Part shown: in pieces, positions 50,522 to 59,174 of the stretch
Numbering within the stretch: position 1 is the first letter of the stretch
Layout of the letters: the number at the start of each line of letters is the position of its first letter
Assembly: GCA_004570425.1 (NCBI GenBank)
Contig: SPQJ01000010.1
Location: 41,685-105,684 of the forward strand
DNA: 64,000 nucleotides
From: Bacillus sp. AZ43
GTDB taxonomy: Bacteria; Actinomycetota; Actinomycetes; Mycobacteriales; Geodermatophilaceae
Reading direction: 5' to 3'
Translations under genes and position numbers: made by a program
Notes under the pieces: generated by a model
The model's database searches: none
What the model saw: the letters and a program-made list of their open reading frames with translations, nothing else
Told to the model about the DNA's origin: nothing

Positions 50522-50719
50522 TCAGGCGACCTGTTCGGGTTTCCGTGACAGCGACGCCGGGGGCGGTACGTGCGCAGGACGGCCTGACGGGGCCCACGCC
50601 CAGCCGAGGCCGCGAACGGCGAGAACCACCGCGAGCGAGGTCCAGTAGCTCCACGCCCGCGTCGTGGCAGCGCCGGTGGCGAGCATGACGAGGAAGGCGA
50701 CGAGGAGGAAGGCCAGCAC
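50522..50719 (-). CDS. Small membrane protein (65 aa), tentative
   Basis: Two hydrophobic segments, LAFLLVAFLVMLATGAA and LAVVLAVRGLGWAWAP, and a proline-rich tail. The GTG start has no strong ribosome-binding site. The segment pattern suggests a real small membrane protein, perhaps holin-like, though no further holin sign is visible. Confidence 0.4.
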   Translation of the reverse strand: MLAFLLVAFLVMLATGAATTRAWSYWTSLAVVLAVRGLGWAWAPSGRPAHVPPPASLSRKPEQVA

Positions 50720-50755
50720 GTAGGGCGGAGGCGGGTGCCGTCTTGTTCTGACGAC

Positions 50756-51109
50756 TCAGCGAAGCGCCTCGGTGGCCTCGCGGCGGGCACGGGCAGCCTC
50801 TCGACGGGCGGCTTGCCGTTGGTGGGCCTCGTAGGCGGCGCGGAGGTCCGGCATGGCGGCTTCGATCAACCCGTCGGGGTCGACCAAGTCGTAGCCATCG
50901 CATGCACAATGCCCGGCCCGGTCGCCGAGGGCGACGTCGGTGATGTCATAGCCGCCGCCGTGATGGACGGTGGCCCCACACCCAGAGCACCTGGCCCTGA
51001 GGAGGATGACTCCTTCGAGAACGGCATAGTCAACGCGGGTGATCGTGGCGGTGTTCACCGGGCCGTGCTTATGGTCGCCGGGAAGTGGCTCGGCGGTGGT
51101 GATCGTCAT
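50756..51109 (-). CDS. Small zinc-motif protein (117 aa)
   Basis: MTITTAEPLPGDHKHGPVNT is the start; ILLRARCSGCGATVHHGG and GHCACDGYDLVD provide four cysteines and histidines suited to zinc. The C-terminus is a charged helix rich in Ala and Arg. A nucleic-acid-binding or transcription role is plausible. The open frame to 51178 lacks support, so ATG 51109 is used. Confidence 0.6.
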   Translation of the reverse strand: MTITTAEPLPGDHKHGPVNTATITRVDYAVLEGVILLRARCSGCGATVHHGGGYDITDVALGDRAGHCACDGYDLVDPDGLIEAAMPDLRAAYEAHQRQAARREAARARREATEALR

Positions 51110-51115
51110 GGGGTT

Positions 51116-51265
51116 AGCGGGTCCCTTCGGGGTGGGAGCGGGTCCTGTGGGGGGTGCCGACGGCGACGCCGGTGCCACCCGGATAGAGGGCAGGGGCGTT
51201 GCCGTCGGCGTGGACCATCCGGGGGCCAGCCGGGACGGTCCTTGACGGCGGCAACGGGACCCGCT
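51116..51265. other. Inverted-repeat stretch between the zinc-motif gene and the iterons
   Basis: AGCGGGTCCC (51116-51125) is the exact reverse complement of GGGACCCGCT (51256-51265), enclosing a region with further self-complementary GC blocks. It contains no gene and may belong to the replication or promoter region. Confidence 0.4.
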
Positions 51266-51356
51266 GAGGAGCGTTGCAGCCGGGATGAGGGGCCGGGTGA
51301 GGGGATGCCCTACGCGCCGGGGGTCTCGTAGTTGGCTCTTCCAGCCAGTTCGTTCG

Positions 51357-51562
51357 GTTCGTCCGGATCGTCCGCCTCTATAGAGAGAGGAGGCGGACGA
51401 ACGAACCGGACTCGTACAGATAGTCGGATCAAACCCGGACGAACTCCGGACGAACCTTAGATTTGAGCCTGAAAGCGGCGGACGATTCCCGGACGAACTT
51501 CGGATCGGTGCGTGAGCCCGGCGACTGGGCTACAAGTTCGTCCGGGTGCCATCCGGACGAAC
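51357..51562. repeat. Iteron-like array of CGGACGAAC (candidate replication origin)
   Basis: CGGACGAAC occurs in direct orientation at 51394, 51436, 51447, 51490 and 51554, and inverted (GTTCGTCCG) at 51357 and 51536: seven copies in about 206 bases, two of them 11 bases apart. The array lies directly next to the end of the prim-pol/helicase gene. Iterons beside a replication-initiator gene are typical of phage and satellite origins. Patches such as TTAGATTTGAG are locally richer in A/T. Confidence 0.65.
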
Positions 51563-51576
51563 TTGAGGATCCTTCG

Positions 51577-53640
51577 TCAGGCCGCCGGAGCCTCGGGGGT
51601 TTGACAGTTTTCGGCCTTGTCTCCGGTGTGGAGAATCGCGGAGCCCCACCGTTTAATCGCGGCGTCCGGGTCCAGCGTGTAAACGTACGCACGGCCAACG
51701 GTCTCGACGGTGAGGATGTTGTCCCTGGCGAGGTCCGCCAGTCGTTCACGAGCGGCAGACTTGGCGATGCCCAGGGCGGCCATGAGGGTCTCGACACCTG
51801 CCGTCCCCGCGAACTTGCCGACGTGGCCGAACGTTCGGTGGAGGCTGTGGAAGGCCGTCGCCAAGCGGTCCAGGGACACCGATGGATCCTCCGGCGAGGT
51901 CGTGGGCTCCAGCACACCGGAGATACCCACCTGGCGGAACCGGAGCCGGTGGATGTCGGCCATAGGGCCGTCCTTCCGCTTGGTGCGCTTGAGGTCGACC
52001 AGGCCGTCACCGCCCTCGGTGAGGTAGACGGTGTCCATGGCGGCCTCTATGGCGGAGGAGCCTCGGACCTTCGTCTTGTCCTTGCCGGTGTGGTGGACGA
52101 GGAGGACGGTGCCGTCGGGCATCGCCCGTCGGATCTCGTCGGCAGCGTCGATGAAGACGCCCATGTCCTTGCTGGAGTTTTCCTCCAGGCCGACGGCGGC
52201 ACGGGCGACGGTGTCGATCACCACGAGTGTGAAGCCGACTTCCTCGATGTAGCCGATGACCTCATCGAGGGCGTTGGGGTCGGCGAGCTGGACGGCGACC
52301 GGCAGCGTGTGGAAGTCGTCGTCAGCGATGGCCGTTCCGCTCGCTTCCTCCCAAGCTGCGAGGCGTCCGTCGATGCCGTGAGCACCCTCCCCGACGATGT
52401 AGAGGACTCGGCCACGGCGGGCGGCGCGTCCGTTCCACTCCGTCCCGGTCGCCACGGAGGCGGCCCAGGAGAGCGCAACGAAGGACTTGTAGGTGCCGTG
52501 ATATCCGGCGAGCAGAGCCACGGTCCGGCGGTCGATGGTGTCCTCGATGAGCGGCTCGGGCCGAGGTAGCCGGGCGAGGTCTCCACGCCGGAGCACTCGC
52601 TCGCAGAGCCGAGGCTTGGGACGACGCTCGCCGCGACGTGAGCCTTTCTCGTGGTGCCCCGCTGAAACGATGCGGTCGAAGGCGGCCACGAGGTCAGCGG
52701 GGACGTCGAACGGCTCCAGAACTGGAACGGGGTTCTCGATGAGGTATCCCACGGCTCCGGCAAGTCCCCGGTCCCACTCTCCGGTGGCCTCGCGGGTGGA
52801 GGCGCCGTCAGCGAGGCGGGTGGAGAGGAAGGCGTCCTCTGCCTCCGCCAACGCCGTGGGCACTCCAGGGGCGCCAGTGGCACCGGCCACGGCCAACTCC
52901 CGTGTTACGCGGAGCATCTCTCGGTGTGAGCCCGATGCCCCGGAGGCGAGGAAGGCCACGAAGCCATCCACGATGCGCCGGACGTCCTCGTCGGGCTCGT
53001 CATCGGCCAGACCGGCGATCCACTCCGCGACGTTGGTGGCGGTGGCCCGAGAACGCTCGGCCTGGCCGCCGGTAAGTCCGGTGACCCAGGCGTCCGGCAG
53101 TTCGGCCAGCTCGTCCGGGGCGGGGATCCGGTCAGCATCCTCGCCGGTGGCCGCGATCCAGCGATAGGGGCGGCCTTCGGGGTGGATGGAGTGGGGAGCC
53201 ACGGCATAGCGATGGCCGGTGCGGATGATCTCCACTCCGCCGTCCGTTGGCCCGAGCCAACTCGGCCAAGCGAGACCGACGGGGACCCGGTAGAGGCGGA
53301 TGCCGGAGACGCCGTCATCGCGGGACGTGATCGTCCAGGTCGCCGGGAGGGCTCCGAGGCGGGCCTCATGGTCGGCCAGCGTCGCGGCACCGGGCTTGTC
53401 ACCGTAGGCGTCCACGTCGATGCCGATGATGCCGTCCTGGAGCCGGAGAGCGAGGTTGGCGTCCAGCCGGGTTTCGGCCCACTCGGAGAGCTGGGCCGCA
53501 TCGGGCCATGCGCCGTAGGGGCCAGTGAAGCCGGAGGGCGGAGGGAACTTCGCGGCGGGAGGGAGCGGCAGCAGTCCGGGCCACCCGGCGGCGGTGTAGT
53601 CGCCGACGGCGTCAGCGAAGGAAGCGGTAGCAGCGGGCAC
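51577..53640 (-). CDS. Bifunctional primase-polymerase / RepA-like helicase (687 aa)
   Basis: N-terminal prim-pol domain: SFADAVGDYTAAGWPGLLPL then GIDVDAYGDKPGAA with metal-binding D75 and D77, and GGVEIIRTGHRYAVAPHSIH. A C-terminal RecA-like ATPase carries Walker A ALLAGYHGTYKSFVALSWAA (near residue 375) and Walker B VVIDTVARAAVGLEENSSKD, then VLLVHHTGKDKTKVRGSSA. The tail resembles a winged helix (LAFHSLHRTFG region to LDPDAAIKRW). The protein should prime and unwind element DNA at the adjacent iteron array. GTG 53640 is the start. Gene length fits the family. Confidence 0.85.
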   Translation of the reverse strand: MPAATASFADAVGDYTAAGWPGLLPLPPAAKFPPPSGFTGPYGAWPDAAQLSEWAETRLDANLALRLQDGIIGIDVDAYGDKPGAATLADHEARLGALPATWTITSRDDGVSGIRLYRVPVGLAWPSWLGPTDGGVEIIRTGHRYAVAPHSIHPEGRPYRWIAATGEDADRIPAPDELAELPDAWVTGLTGGQAERSRATATNVAEWIAGLADDEPDEDVRRIVDGFVAFLASGASGSHREMLRVTRELAVAGATGAPGVPTALAEAEDAFLSTRLADGASTREATGEWDRGLAGAVGYLIENPVPVLEPFDVPADLVAAFDRIVSAGHHEKGSRRGERRPKPRLCERVLRRGDLARLPRPEPLIEDTIDRRTVALLAGYHGTYKSFVALSWAASVATGTEWNGRAARRGRVLYIVGEGAHGIDGRLAAWEEASGTAIADDDFHTLPVAVQLADPNALDEVIGYIEEVGFTLVVIDTVARAAVGLEENSSKDMGVFIDAADEIRRAMPDGTVLLVHHTGKDKTKVRGSSAIEAAMDTVYLTEGGDGLVDLKRTKRKDGPMADIHRLRFRQVGISGVLEPTTSPEDPSVSLDRLATAFHSLHRTFGHVGKFAGTAGVETLMAALGIAKSAARERLADLARDNILTVETVGRAYVYTLDPDAAIKRWGSAILHTGDKAENCQTPEAPAA

Positions 53641-53832
53641 AGATTCGTCCTAGAGGTCATGGCGAGGGTCAGTCGCCGGAGCGGGTAGGTGGATGCGGTC
53701 GTGTTCGGACGCACGAGGCGACGGCATGGAAACGGCGGCCCGGCCGAAGCCGAACCGCCGTTTCCGTCCACCACACCGCGACCGTCATGTAGACGTGCCG
53801 TGCGTCCTCGGAGGACCAGTCCGAGGTCATGG

Positions 53833-54246
53833 CCCGCTCAAATTGCGAGCGGGAGGAGGAGAGGACCTCGCTCCGACGCGGCGTCTACACGCGGAGCGGG
53901 TCCGAGGCGTTGGTCTTGGAACGGGGCCGCCGTCGCCCCCTTGGACGACGGCGACCCACGCCCTCTAGGAGTCCTGACGACTCCCCTCGCACGGGACCCA
54001 ACGACCGGAGCGAGGAGCTTGGCCCGCTCCGGCGGCGCCTCTACGAGTGACGCCGCCGGAGCGGTGAGCGACAACGGCTACCTCGGTGCCGCTCGGGGGA
54101 CCGGCCCGCCTACTGCCCCAGGGGCGTGAAGGGCGAAGGGGCTAGGCCGGTGGTTCGTGCCCGGCCTACGCCGGGTGAGTGGCTGAGGCCAGGCTCAGCG
54201 GCCCAGTCACAGAAAGTCAGGCCACCGGGGACGGGAAACCGTCCCC
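53833..54246. other. Hairpin-rich non-coding stretch (possible structured RNA)
   Basis: Inverted repeats occur at 53833-53853, 53869-53898, 53928-53953, 53968-53984, 54024-54064 (14-base perfect arms), 54143-54168, 54182-54199 and 54227-54246. The last has 8-base arms and a GAAA tetraloop on the plus strand. No gene is evident in the 626-base interval 53641-54266. It could be a structured RNA, a 5' leader of the replication gene, or a cis site. Confidence 0.5.
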
Positions 54247-54266
54247 AGACTGGGGATGCCGTGCGC

Positions 54267-54455
54267 TCACGCGGCGAGGGCCACCGAGGTGCCAAGCTGT
54301 CGGCGCGCCCTCCGCCGCACGGCGTATGCCCGCTGACGGAGCCGATCGGATTCGCGGCGACAACCGGCCGAGCACTTCTCGGGCGGGCGCCCGATGGTGT
54401 GGACGAACGTGAACGGGTGGTGGCAGATCGAGCACAGTCGGCTCTCGATGGTCAC
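54267..54455 (-). CDS. Small zinc-finger-like protein (62 aa)
   Basis: LCSICHHPFTFVHTIGRPPE then KCSAGCRRESDRLRQRAYAV: two CxxC/CxxxC pairs in the layout of a compact DNA-binding zinc ribbon, followed by a basic helix. GTG 54455 has GGAGGG six bases upstream. It may regulate the replication gene downstream on the same strand, across the hairpin-rich interval. Confidence 0.7.
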   Translation of the reverse strand: MTIESRLCSICHHPFTFVHTIGRPPEKCSAGCRRESDRLRQRAYAVRRRARRQLGTSVALAA

Positions 54456-54731
54456 GATGGACCCTCCTGTCAGACAGGAAGGTGGACGACGGCGGCGGCC
54501 CGCTACGGCCAGGACTTCGCGGCACGTCCACGAGGGGTGGTTTCTAGGACCCCACTCACAGGAAGTGAGTCGACGCCGGAGAGGGCGATCGGGGAGCCAC
54601 TGCTCAGTACGTCTGCGAGGACGGTCCGGATTACTCAGAGGCAGCGCATCTTTTTGAAAGGGAGTCAGCCGGAGGCGACCCGACGGGTCTAGGCGCTTGG
54701 GGGCCTCGTGCTCCGCCCTACGGAGCCAAGA

Positions 54732-54751
54732 TGAGTAACAACGTGAGTAAC
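54732..54751. repeat. Two TGAGTAAC repeats, right end of Element 2
   Basis: TGAGTAAC at 54732-54739 and 54744-54751 (12-base pitch), matching the left-end pair at 38455-38475. Candidate integrase arm sites. Confidence 0.5.
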
Positions 54752-54781
54752 GACGGCAGGCGGCACAGTCGCCAACGGATA

Positions 54782-54796
54782 GAACCGCAGGTCAGA
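54782..54796. repeat. 15-base inverted repeat, right copy
   Basis: GAACCGCAGGTCAGA, exact reverse complement of 38385-38399, nine bases before the tRNA 3' end. Confidence 0.5.
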
Positions 54797-54804
54797 CGCT
54801 TACA

Positions 54805-54879
54805 TGGTGGGCGCGCTGGGGATCGAACCCAGGACCGCTCGCTTGTAAGGCGAGAGCTCTCCCGCTGAGCTACGCGCCC
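54805..54879 (-). tRNA. tRNA-Val(TAC), hybrid of host 5' half and element 3' half, CCA encoded
   Basis: On the minus strand: acceptor GGGCGCG, D arm, anticodon arm CTCGC-CTTACAA-GCGAG with anticodon TAC, variable loop, T stem CTGGG/CCCAG, acceptor CGCGCCC, A and CCA. The acceptor 5' half comes from the host; the 3' half from Element 2, since the displaced host half at 38299-38340 has a different T stem and no CCA. Confidence 0.93.
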
Positions 54880-54914
54880 CGCGCGACCAGGGTAGGTGCC
54901 CCGGCCGCGACGGT

Positions 54915-55376
54915 TCAGGAGGCGAGCTTGCCGACGGCGTCCTTCCAGCCGGACTGCTCGCGGACGTCGCCGGGCTGGTTCACCTCGGAGAAGGCGATGA
55001 CGCCCTCCGCGTCGATCAGGAACGTCCCCCGCACGGCCATGCCGGCCTTCTCGTTGAAGACGCCGTAGGCCTTCGCGACCTCGCCGTGCGGCCAGAAGTC
55101 CGACAGCAGCGGGAAGTCGAAGCCCTCCTGGGCCTTGAACGCCTTGAGGCTGAACACCGGGTCGGTGCTGATCGCCACGACCTTCACGCCGGCGTCGGTG
55201 TAGGCCGCCAGTTCGTCGCGCAGCTGGCACAGCTCACCGGTGCACAGCCCGGAGAAGGCGAAGGGGTAGAAGACCACCAGGACGGGCGTGCCCCGCAGCT
55301 CGGCGAGGGAGACGACATGCTTGTCCTGGTCGGGAAGGCTGAACTCGGGCGCGACGTCACCGACGGAGAGGCTCAT
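54915..55376 (-). CDS. ahpE: AhpE-type peroxiredoxin (153 aa)
   Basis: MSLSVGDVAPEFSLPDQDKH, FYPFAFSGLCTGELCQLRDE (peroxidatic C45 and a second cysteine C50) and FDFPLLSDFWPHGEVAKAYG. The segments GVFNEKAGMAVRGTFLID and VNQPGDVREQSGW match actinobacterial AhpE, which reduces organic peroxides and peroxynitrite. The second cysteine is a difference from the mycobacterial 1-Cys form and may resolve the sulfenic acid. ATG 55376 is used; GTG 55382 would add two residues. It precedes the DUF3052 gene as in Rv2238c-Rv2239c. Confidence 0.88.
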   Translation of the reverse strand: MSLSVGDVAPEFSLPDQDKHVVSLAELRGTPVLVVFYPFAFSGLCTGELCQLRDELAAYTDAGVKVVAISTDPVFSLKAFKAQEGFDFPLLSDFWPHGEVAKAYGVFNEKAGMAVRGTFLIDAEGVIAFSEVNQPGDVREQSGWKDAVGKLAS

Positions 55377-55479
55377 GCCCACGATCGTGCCGCAACGTCC
55401 GACCGGGACCGGTGCCGGGGTGGCCCCGTCCGGAGGCTCGCGCCGAGCTTGCGAGGCGTGAGAGGGACGGGGTCCTCTT

Positions 55480-55899
55480 TCAGCGGCGACTGCGGGCGGC
55501 CTTCGGGGTGACCAGGCGGATGCCCGACCAGTCCTTGGCCGCCGAGATGCTGCTGGTCTGCGACAGCCCGGCGGTCGGGGCGACCTCGGTGACGTCGCCG
55601 GGCTCGACGTGCCCCGGACGTCCCGACTTCGGCACCAGGAGCCAGACCACGCCCTCGTCGGCCAGCGAGGTGATCGCGTCGGTGAGGGCGTCGAACAGGT
55701 CGCCGTCGTCCTCGCGCCACCAGAGGATCACGACGTCGGCCACCTCGTCGGTGTCCTCGTCCACCATCTCGCTGCCGCAGGCCTCGATGATGGCGTCGCG
55801 CAGGTCCTCGTCGGCGTCCTCGTCCCACCCGAGCTCCTGCACGACCATGCCCGGCTTGATGCCCAACCGGGCCGCCATGCCGGTGCTGTCGACGCTCAT
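55480..55899 (-). CDS. DUF3052-family protein (139 aa)
   Basis: Begins MSVDSTGMAARLGIKPGMVV, with VQELGWDEDADEDLRDAIIE, DVVILWWREDDGDLFDALTD and VWLLVPKSGRPGHVEPGDVT, the DUF3052 pattern. ATG 55899 has GGAGG nine bases upstream; the open frame to 56016 is not supported. Function unknown. It lies between ahpE and aceE, as in other actinobacteria. Confidence 0.85.
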   Translation of the reverse strand: MSVDSTGMAARLGIKPGMVVQELGWDEDADEDLRDAIIEACGSEMVDEDTDEVADVVILWWREDDGDLFDALTDAITSLADEGVVWLLVPKSGRPGHVEPGDVTEVAPTAGLSQTSSISAAKDWSGIRLVTPKAARSRR

Positions 55900-56330
55900 C
55901 CCTGCTGATCCTCCATGGAGTGGCCTGCTGCTGACCGGTCGTGGGGTGGATGGTGCCCTGTCGGAGCGCCGGACGCGCGCGGACGCGTCACGGGCGCCGG
56001 CCCGCGTCGTCCGCACGGCCGGAGCCGGGCAGGGTGCCGGGAGACAGGACGCATGCGACGGACACGACCGGCGGGAGGCTTCCCCGCTGCCTGGTCATGT
56101 CACCCCTCTCGTTCCTCCCGACGTCCGCGGACCGGATGCTCCGGTCGCGCGGCGCGAGACCCGTTCACCGGGCCACCGTTGGGCGGAAGCGTAGGGCATG
56201 GCGCCCGGGACGCAAGCGTTCGCGGCGACCGGGGAGCGCGGGGAGGATCGGAGGGGCACGACGGAACTGCCACGGAGATTCCCGCTCGTCGTGCGTGACG
56301 CGGGGAACCGCGACGGGAGACGATGGGTAC
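55900..56330. other. Divergent intergenic region upstream of DUF3052 and aceE
   Basis: 431 bases without a convincing gene. It must hold promoters for both divergent transcripts. An aceE-frame extension is open to 55941 but lacks conserved sequence. No riboswitch or clear operator recognised. Confidence 0.5.
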
Positions 56331-59135
56331 ATGAGTGCACCGCAGCAGCCGGACGGCGACCCCGCCCGCGACGCAGGCCAGCCCCGCCCGGTCATCACCA
56401 GCGGGTTGCCGAGCCAGCTGATCGACACCGACCCCGACGAGACCCAGGAGTGGGTGGAATCCCTCGACGCCGTCATCGACCACGCGGGCCGCGAGCGCGC
56501 CCGCTACCTGATGCTGCGGATGCTCGAGCGCAGCCGTGAGCAGCAGGTCGGCGTGCCGTCGCTGCGGAGCACGGACTACATCAACACCATCCCGCCGGAG
56601 CGGGAGCCGTACTTCCCGGGCGACGAGCACGTCGAGCGCCGGATCCGCGCCTACATCCGCTGGAACGCCGCGATCATGGTCCACCGCGCGCAGCGGCCGG
56701 GGATCGCCGTCGGGGGCCACATCTCCTCCTACGCGTCCTCGGCGTCGCTGTACGAGGTCGGCTTCAACCACTTCTTCCGCGGCAAGGACCACCCCGGCGG
56801 CGGCGACCAGATCTGGTTCCAGGGGCACGCCTCCCCCGGCATCTACGCCCGCGCCTTCCTGGAGGGCCGGCTCTCCGAGCAGCAGCTCGACGGCTTCCGG
56901 CAGGAGGTCAGCCACCCCGGCGGCGGGCTGTCGTCCTACCCGCACCCCCGGCTCATGCCGGAGTTCTGGGAGTTCCCGACCGTCTCGATGGGCCTGGGCC
57001 CGCTCAACGCGATCTACCAGGCGCGGTTCAACCGGTACCTGCACGGTCGCGGCATCAAGGACACGTCCGACCAGCACGTGTGGGCCTTCCTCGGCGACGG
57101 CGAGATGGACGAGCCCGAGTCGCTCGGCGCCATCGGGCTGGCCGCCCGCGAGGAGCTGGACAACCTCACCTTCGTCATCAACTGCAACCTGCAGCGGCTC
57201 GACGGCCCGGTGCGCGGCAACGGCAAGGTGATCCAGGAGCTCGAGTCGTTCTTCCGCGGCGCAGGCTGGAACGTCATCAAGGTGATCTGGGGCCGGGAGT
57301 GGGACCCGCTGCTGGCCGCCGACCGCGACGGCGCGCTGGTCCACCTGATGAACCAGACGCCCGACGGCGACTACCAGACCTACAAGGCCGAGGACGGCGC
57401 CTTCGTCCGCGAGCACTTCTTCGGCCGCGACCCCCGCACCCGCAAGATGGTCGAGGGGATGAGCGACAAGGAGATCTGGAACCTCTCCCGCGGCGGTCAC
57501 GACTACCGCAAGGTCTACGCGGCGTTCAAGGCCGCCGTGGAGCACAAGGGCCAGCCCACGGTCATCCTCGCCAAGACGATCAAGGGCTGGACGCTCGGCA
57601 GCCACTTCGAGGGCCGCAACTCGACCCACCAGATGAAGAAGCTGACCGCCGAGGACCTCGCGAACTTCCGCGACCGGCTCTACCTGGACATCCCCGACTC
57701 GGCGCTGGACAAGACCCTGCCGCCCTACTACAAGCCCGACCCCGACTCCGACGAGATGCAGTACATGCTCGAACGGCGCCGGCAGCTGGGCGGGGCGGTG
57801 CCGCGGCGCCGTTCGGAGGCCAAGGCCCTGAAGGCGCCCGACGACAAGGCCCTCGAGGTGCTGCGCCGGGGCTCGGGCAAGCAGGAGGTGGCGACGACGA
57901 TGGCGTTCGTCCGCCTGCTCAAGGAGCTGCTGAAGGACAAGGAGCTCGGTCCGCGGTTCGTGCCGATCATCCCGGACGAGGCCCGCACCTTCGGGATGGA
58001 CTCCCTCTTCCCGTCGCAGAAGATCTACAACCCGGCCGGCCAGCGCTACACCTCGGTCGACCGCGAGCTGATGCTGGCCTACAAGGAGTCCGAGCAGGGC
58101 GTGATCCTGCACGAGGGCATCAACGAGGCCGGTTCCACGGCGTCGTTCACCGCTGTCGGCTCCGCGTACGCCACCCACGGCGAGCCCATGATCCCGATCT
58201 ACATCTTCTACTCGATGTTCGGGTTCCAGCGGACCGGCGACGGGTTCTGGGCGGCCGCCGACCAGATGACCCGCGGCTTCATCCTCGGCGCCACCGCCGG
58301 CCGGACCACCCTCAACGGCGAGGGGCTCCAGCACGAGGACGGGCACTCGCTGCTGCTCGCGCACACCAACCCCGCGGTGGTCTCCTACGACCCGGCGTTC
58401 TCCTACGAGGTCGCGCACATCACCCGCGACGCCCTGGTCCGCATGTACGGCGACGACCCGGGCGCCCCGCTGGGCGGTCACCGGTCGCCGGACGTCATGT
58501 ACTACCTGACCGTCTACAACGAGCCGTTCGTCCAGCCCGCCGAGCCCGACGACCTCGACGTCCAGGGTCTGCTGGCCGGCATGTACCGCTACGCCGAGGG
58601 CCCGAGCACGGACGGGCCGAAGGCGCAGGTGCTGGCCTCCGGCGTGGCGGTGCCGTGGGCGCTCCGGGCGCAGGAACTCCTGGCGCAGGACTGGAACGTC
58701 TCGGCCGACGTGTGGTCGGTGACGTCGTGGGGCGAGCTGCGCCGGCAGGCCGACGAGGTCACCGAGCACAACCTGCTGCACCCGGAGGAGGACCCCAAGG
58801 TCCCCTACGTCACCTCGCGGCTGCAGGAGACCACCGGACCGGTGGTCGCGGTGTCGGACTGGATGCGCGCGGTGCCCGACCTGATCGCGCCGTACGTGCC
58901 GGGCGGGATGTCGACGCTGGGCACCGACGGGTTCGGCCTGTCCGACACCCGGCCCGCGCTGCGCCGGCACTTCCACGTCGACGCGGAGTCCATCGTCGTC
59001 CGGACGCTGGCGTCGCTCGCCGACGCCGGGCAGGTCGACCGGGCGACGGTGCGCGAGGCGGTCGAGAAGTACCAGGTCCGCGACGTGCAGGCCGCGCCGC
59101 GCGACGAGCGCTCGGACCCCAGCCCGGCGACGTGA
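56331..59135 (+). CDS. aceE: Pyruvate dehydrogenase E1 component, homodimeric AceE type (934 aa)
   Basis: The start ATG at 56331 gives [20 protein letters not shown] and then the family opening [20 protein letters not shown]. The thiamine-diphosphate site is [17 protein letters not shown] (near residue 257) followed by [15 protein letters not shown], with [19 protein letters not shown] upstream. The C-terminal halves include [20 protein letters not shown] and [17 protein letters not shown]. Length matches the 900-residue homodimeric E1 that decarboxylates pyruvate for the E2/E3 complex. GGAG lies ten bases upstream. It is an isolated transcript ending before the convergent GH1 gene. Confidence 0.97.
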   Translation: MSAPQQPDGDPARDAGQPRPVITSGLPSQLIDTDPDETQEWVESLDAVIDHAGRERARYLMLRMLERSREQQVGVPSLRSTDYINTIPPEREPYFPGDEHVERRIRAYIRWNAAIMVHRAQRPGIAVGGHISSYASSASLYEVGFNHFFRGKDHPGGGDQIWFQGHASPGIYARAFLEGRLSEQQLDGFRQEVSHPGGGLSSYPHPRLMPEFWEFPTVSMGLGPLNAIYQARFNRYLHGRGIKDTSDQHVWAFLGDGEMDEPESLGAIGLAAREELDNLTFVINCNLQRLDGPVRGNGKVIQELESFFRGAGWNVIKVIWGREWDPLLAADRDGALVHLMNQTPDGDYQTYKAEDGAFVREHFFGRDPRTRKMVEGMSDKEIWNLSRGGHDYRKVYAAFKAAVEHKGQPTVILAKTIKGWTLGSHFEGRNSTHQMKKLTAEDLANFRDRLYLDIPDSALDKTLPPYYKPDPDSDEMQYMLERRRQLGGAVPRRRSEAKALKAPDDKALEVLRRGSGKQEVATTMAFVRLLKELLKDKELGPRFVPIIPDEARTFGMDSLFPSQKIYNPAGQRYTSVDRELMLAYKESEQGVILHEGINEAGSTASFTAVGSAYATHGEPMIPIYIFYSMFGFQRTGDGFWAAADQMTRGFILGATAGRTTLNGEGLQHEDGHSLLLAHTNPAVVSYDPAFSYEVAHITRDALVRMYGDDPGAPLGGHRSPDVMYYLTVYNEPFVQPAEPDDLDVQGLLAGMYRYAEGPSTDGPKAQVLASGVAVPWALRAQELLAQDWNVSADVWSVTSWGELRRQADEVTEHNLLHPEEDPKVPYVTSRLQETTGPVVAVSDWMRAVPDLIAPYVPGGMSTLGTDGFGLSDTRPALRRHFHVDAESIVVRTLASLADAGQVDRATVREAVEKYQVRDVQAAPRDERSDPSPAT

Positions 59136-59174
59136 ACGGGGGCAGCGGGGCCCGGTGCGGGCCCCGCTGCCCGG

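Larger units (their letters stand above)
54456..54804. other. Gene-free right margin of Element 2
   Basis: No gene is evident. It contains hairpins with arms ACTCAC/GTGAGT (54554-54570) and GCTCCG/CGGAGC (54710-54726), an A/T-rich patch (CATCTTTTTGAAAG near 54650) that could belong to a promoter, and the right-end repeats described separately. Confidence 0.5.
38326..54847. mobile_element. Element 2: candidate phage satellite in tRNA-Val(TAC)
   Basis: Bounded by the 15-base core GACCGCTCGCTTGTA at 38326-38340 and 54833-54847, the latter inside the tRNA-Val anticodon arm and variable loop. Genes: integrase, excisionase-like HTH, small phage-type proteins, one tail tape measure gene, terminase-small-subunit-like gene, prim-pol/helicase with iterons. 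No large terminase, portal, capsid, protease, tail tube or lysis gene was found. The composition resembles a phage satellite more than a complete prophage; a decayed prophage is the alternative. Confidence 0.75.

Noticed and set aside
38326..54847. Complete prophage
   Set aside because: No large terminase, portal, capsid, protease, tail tube or lysis genes were found.
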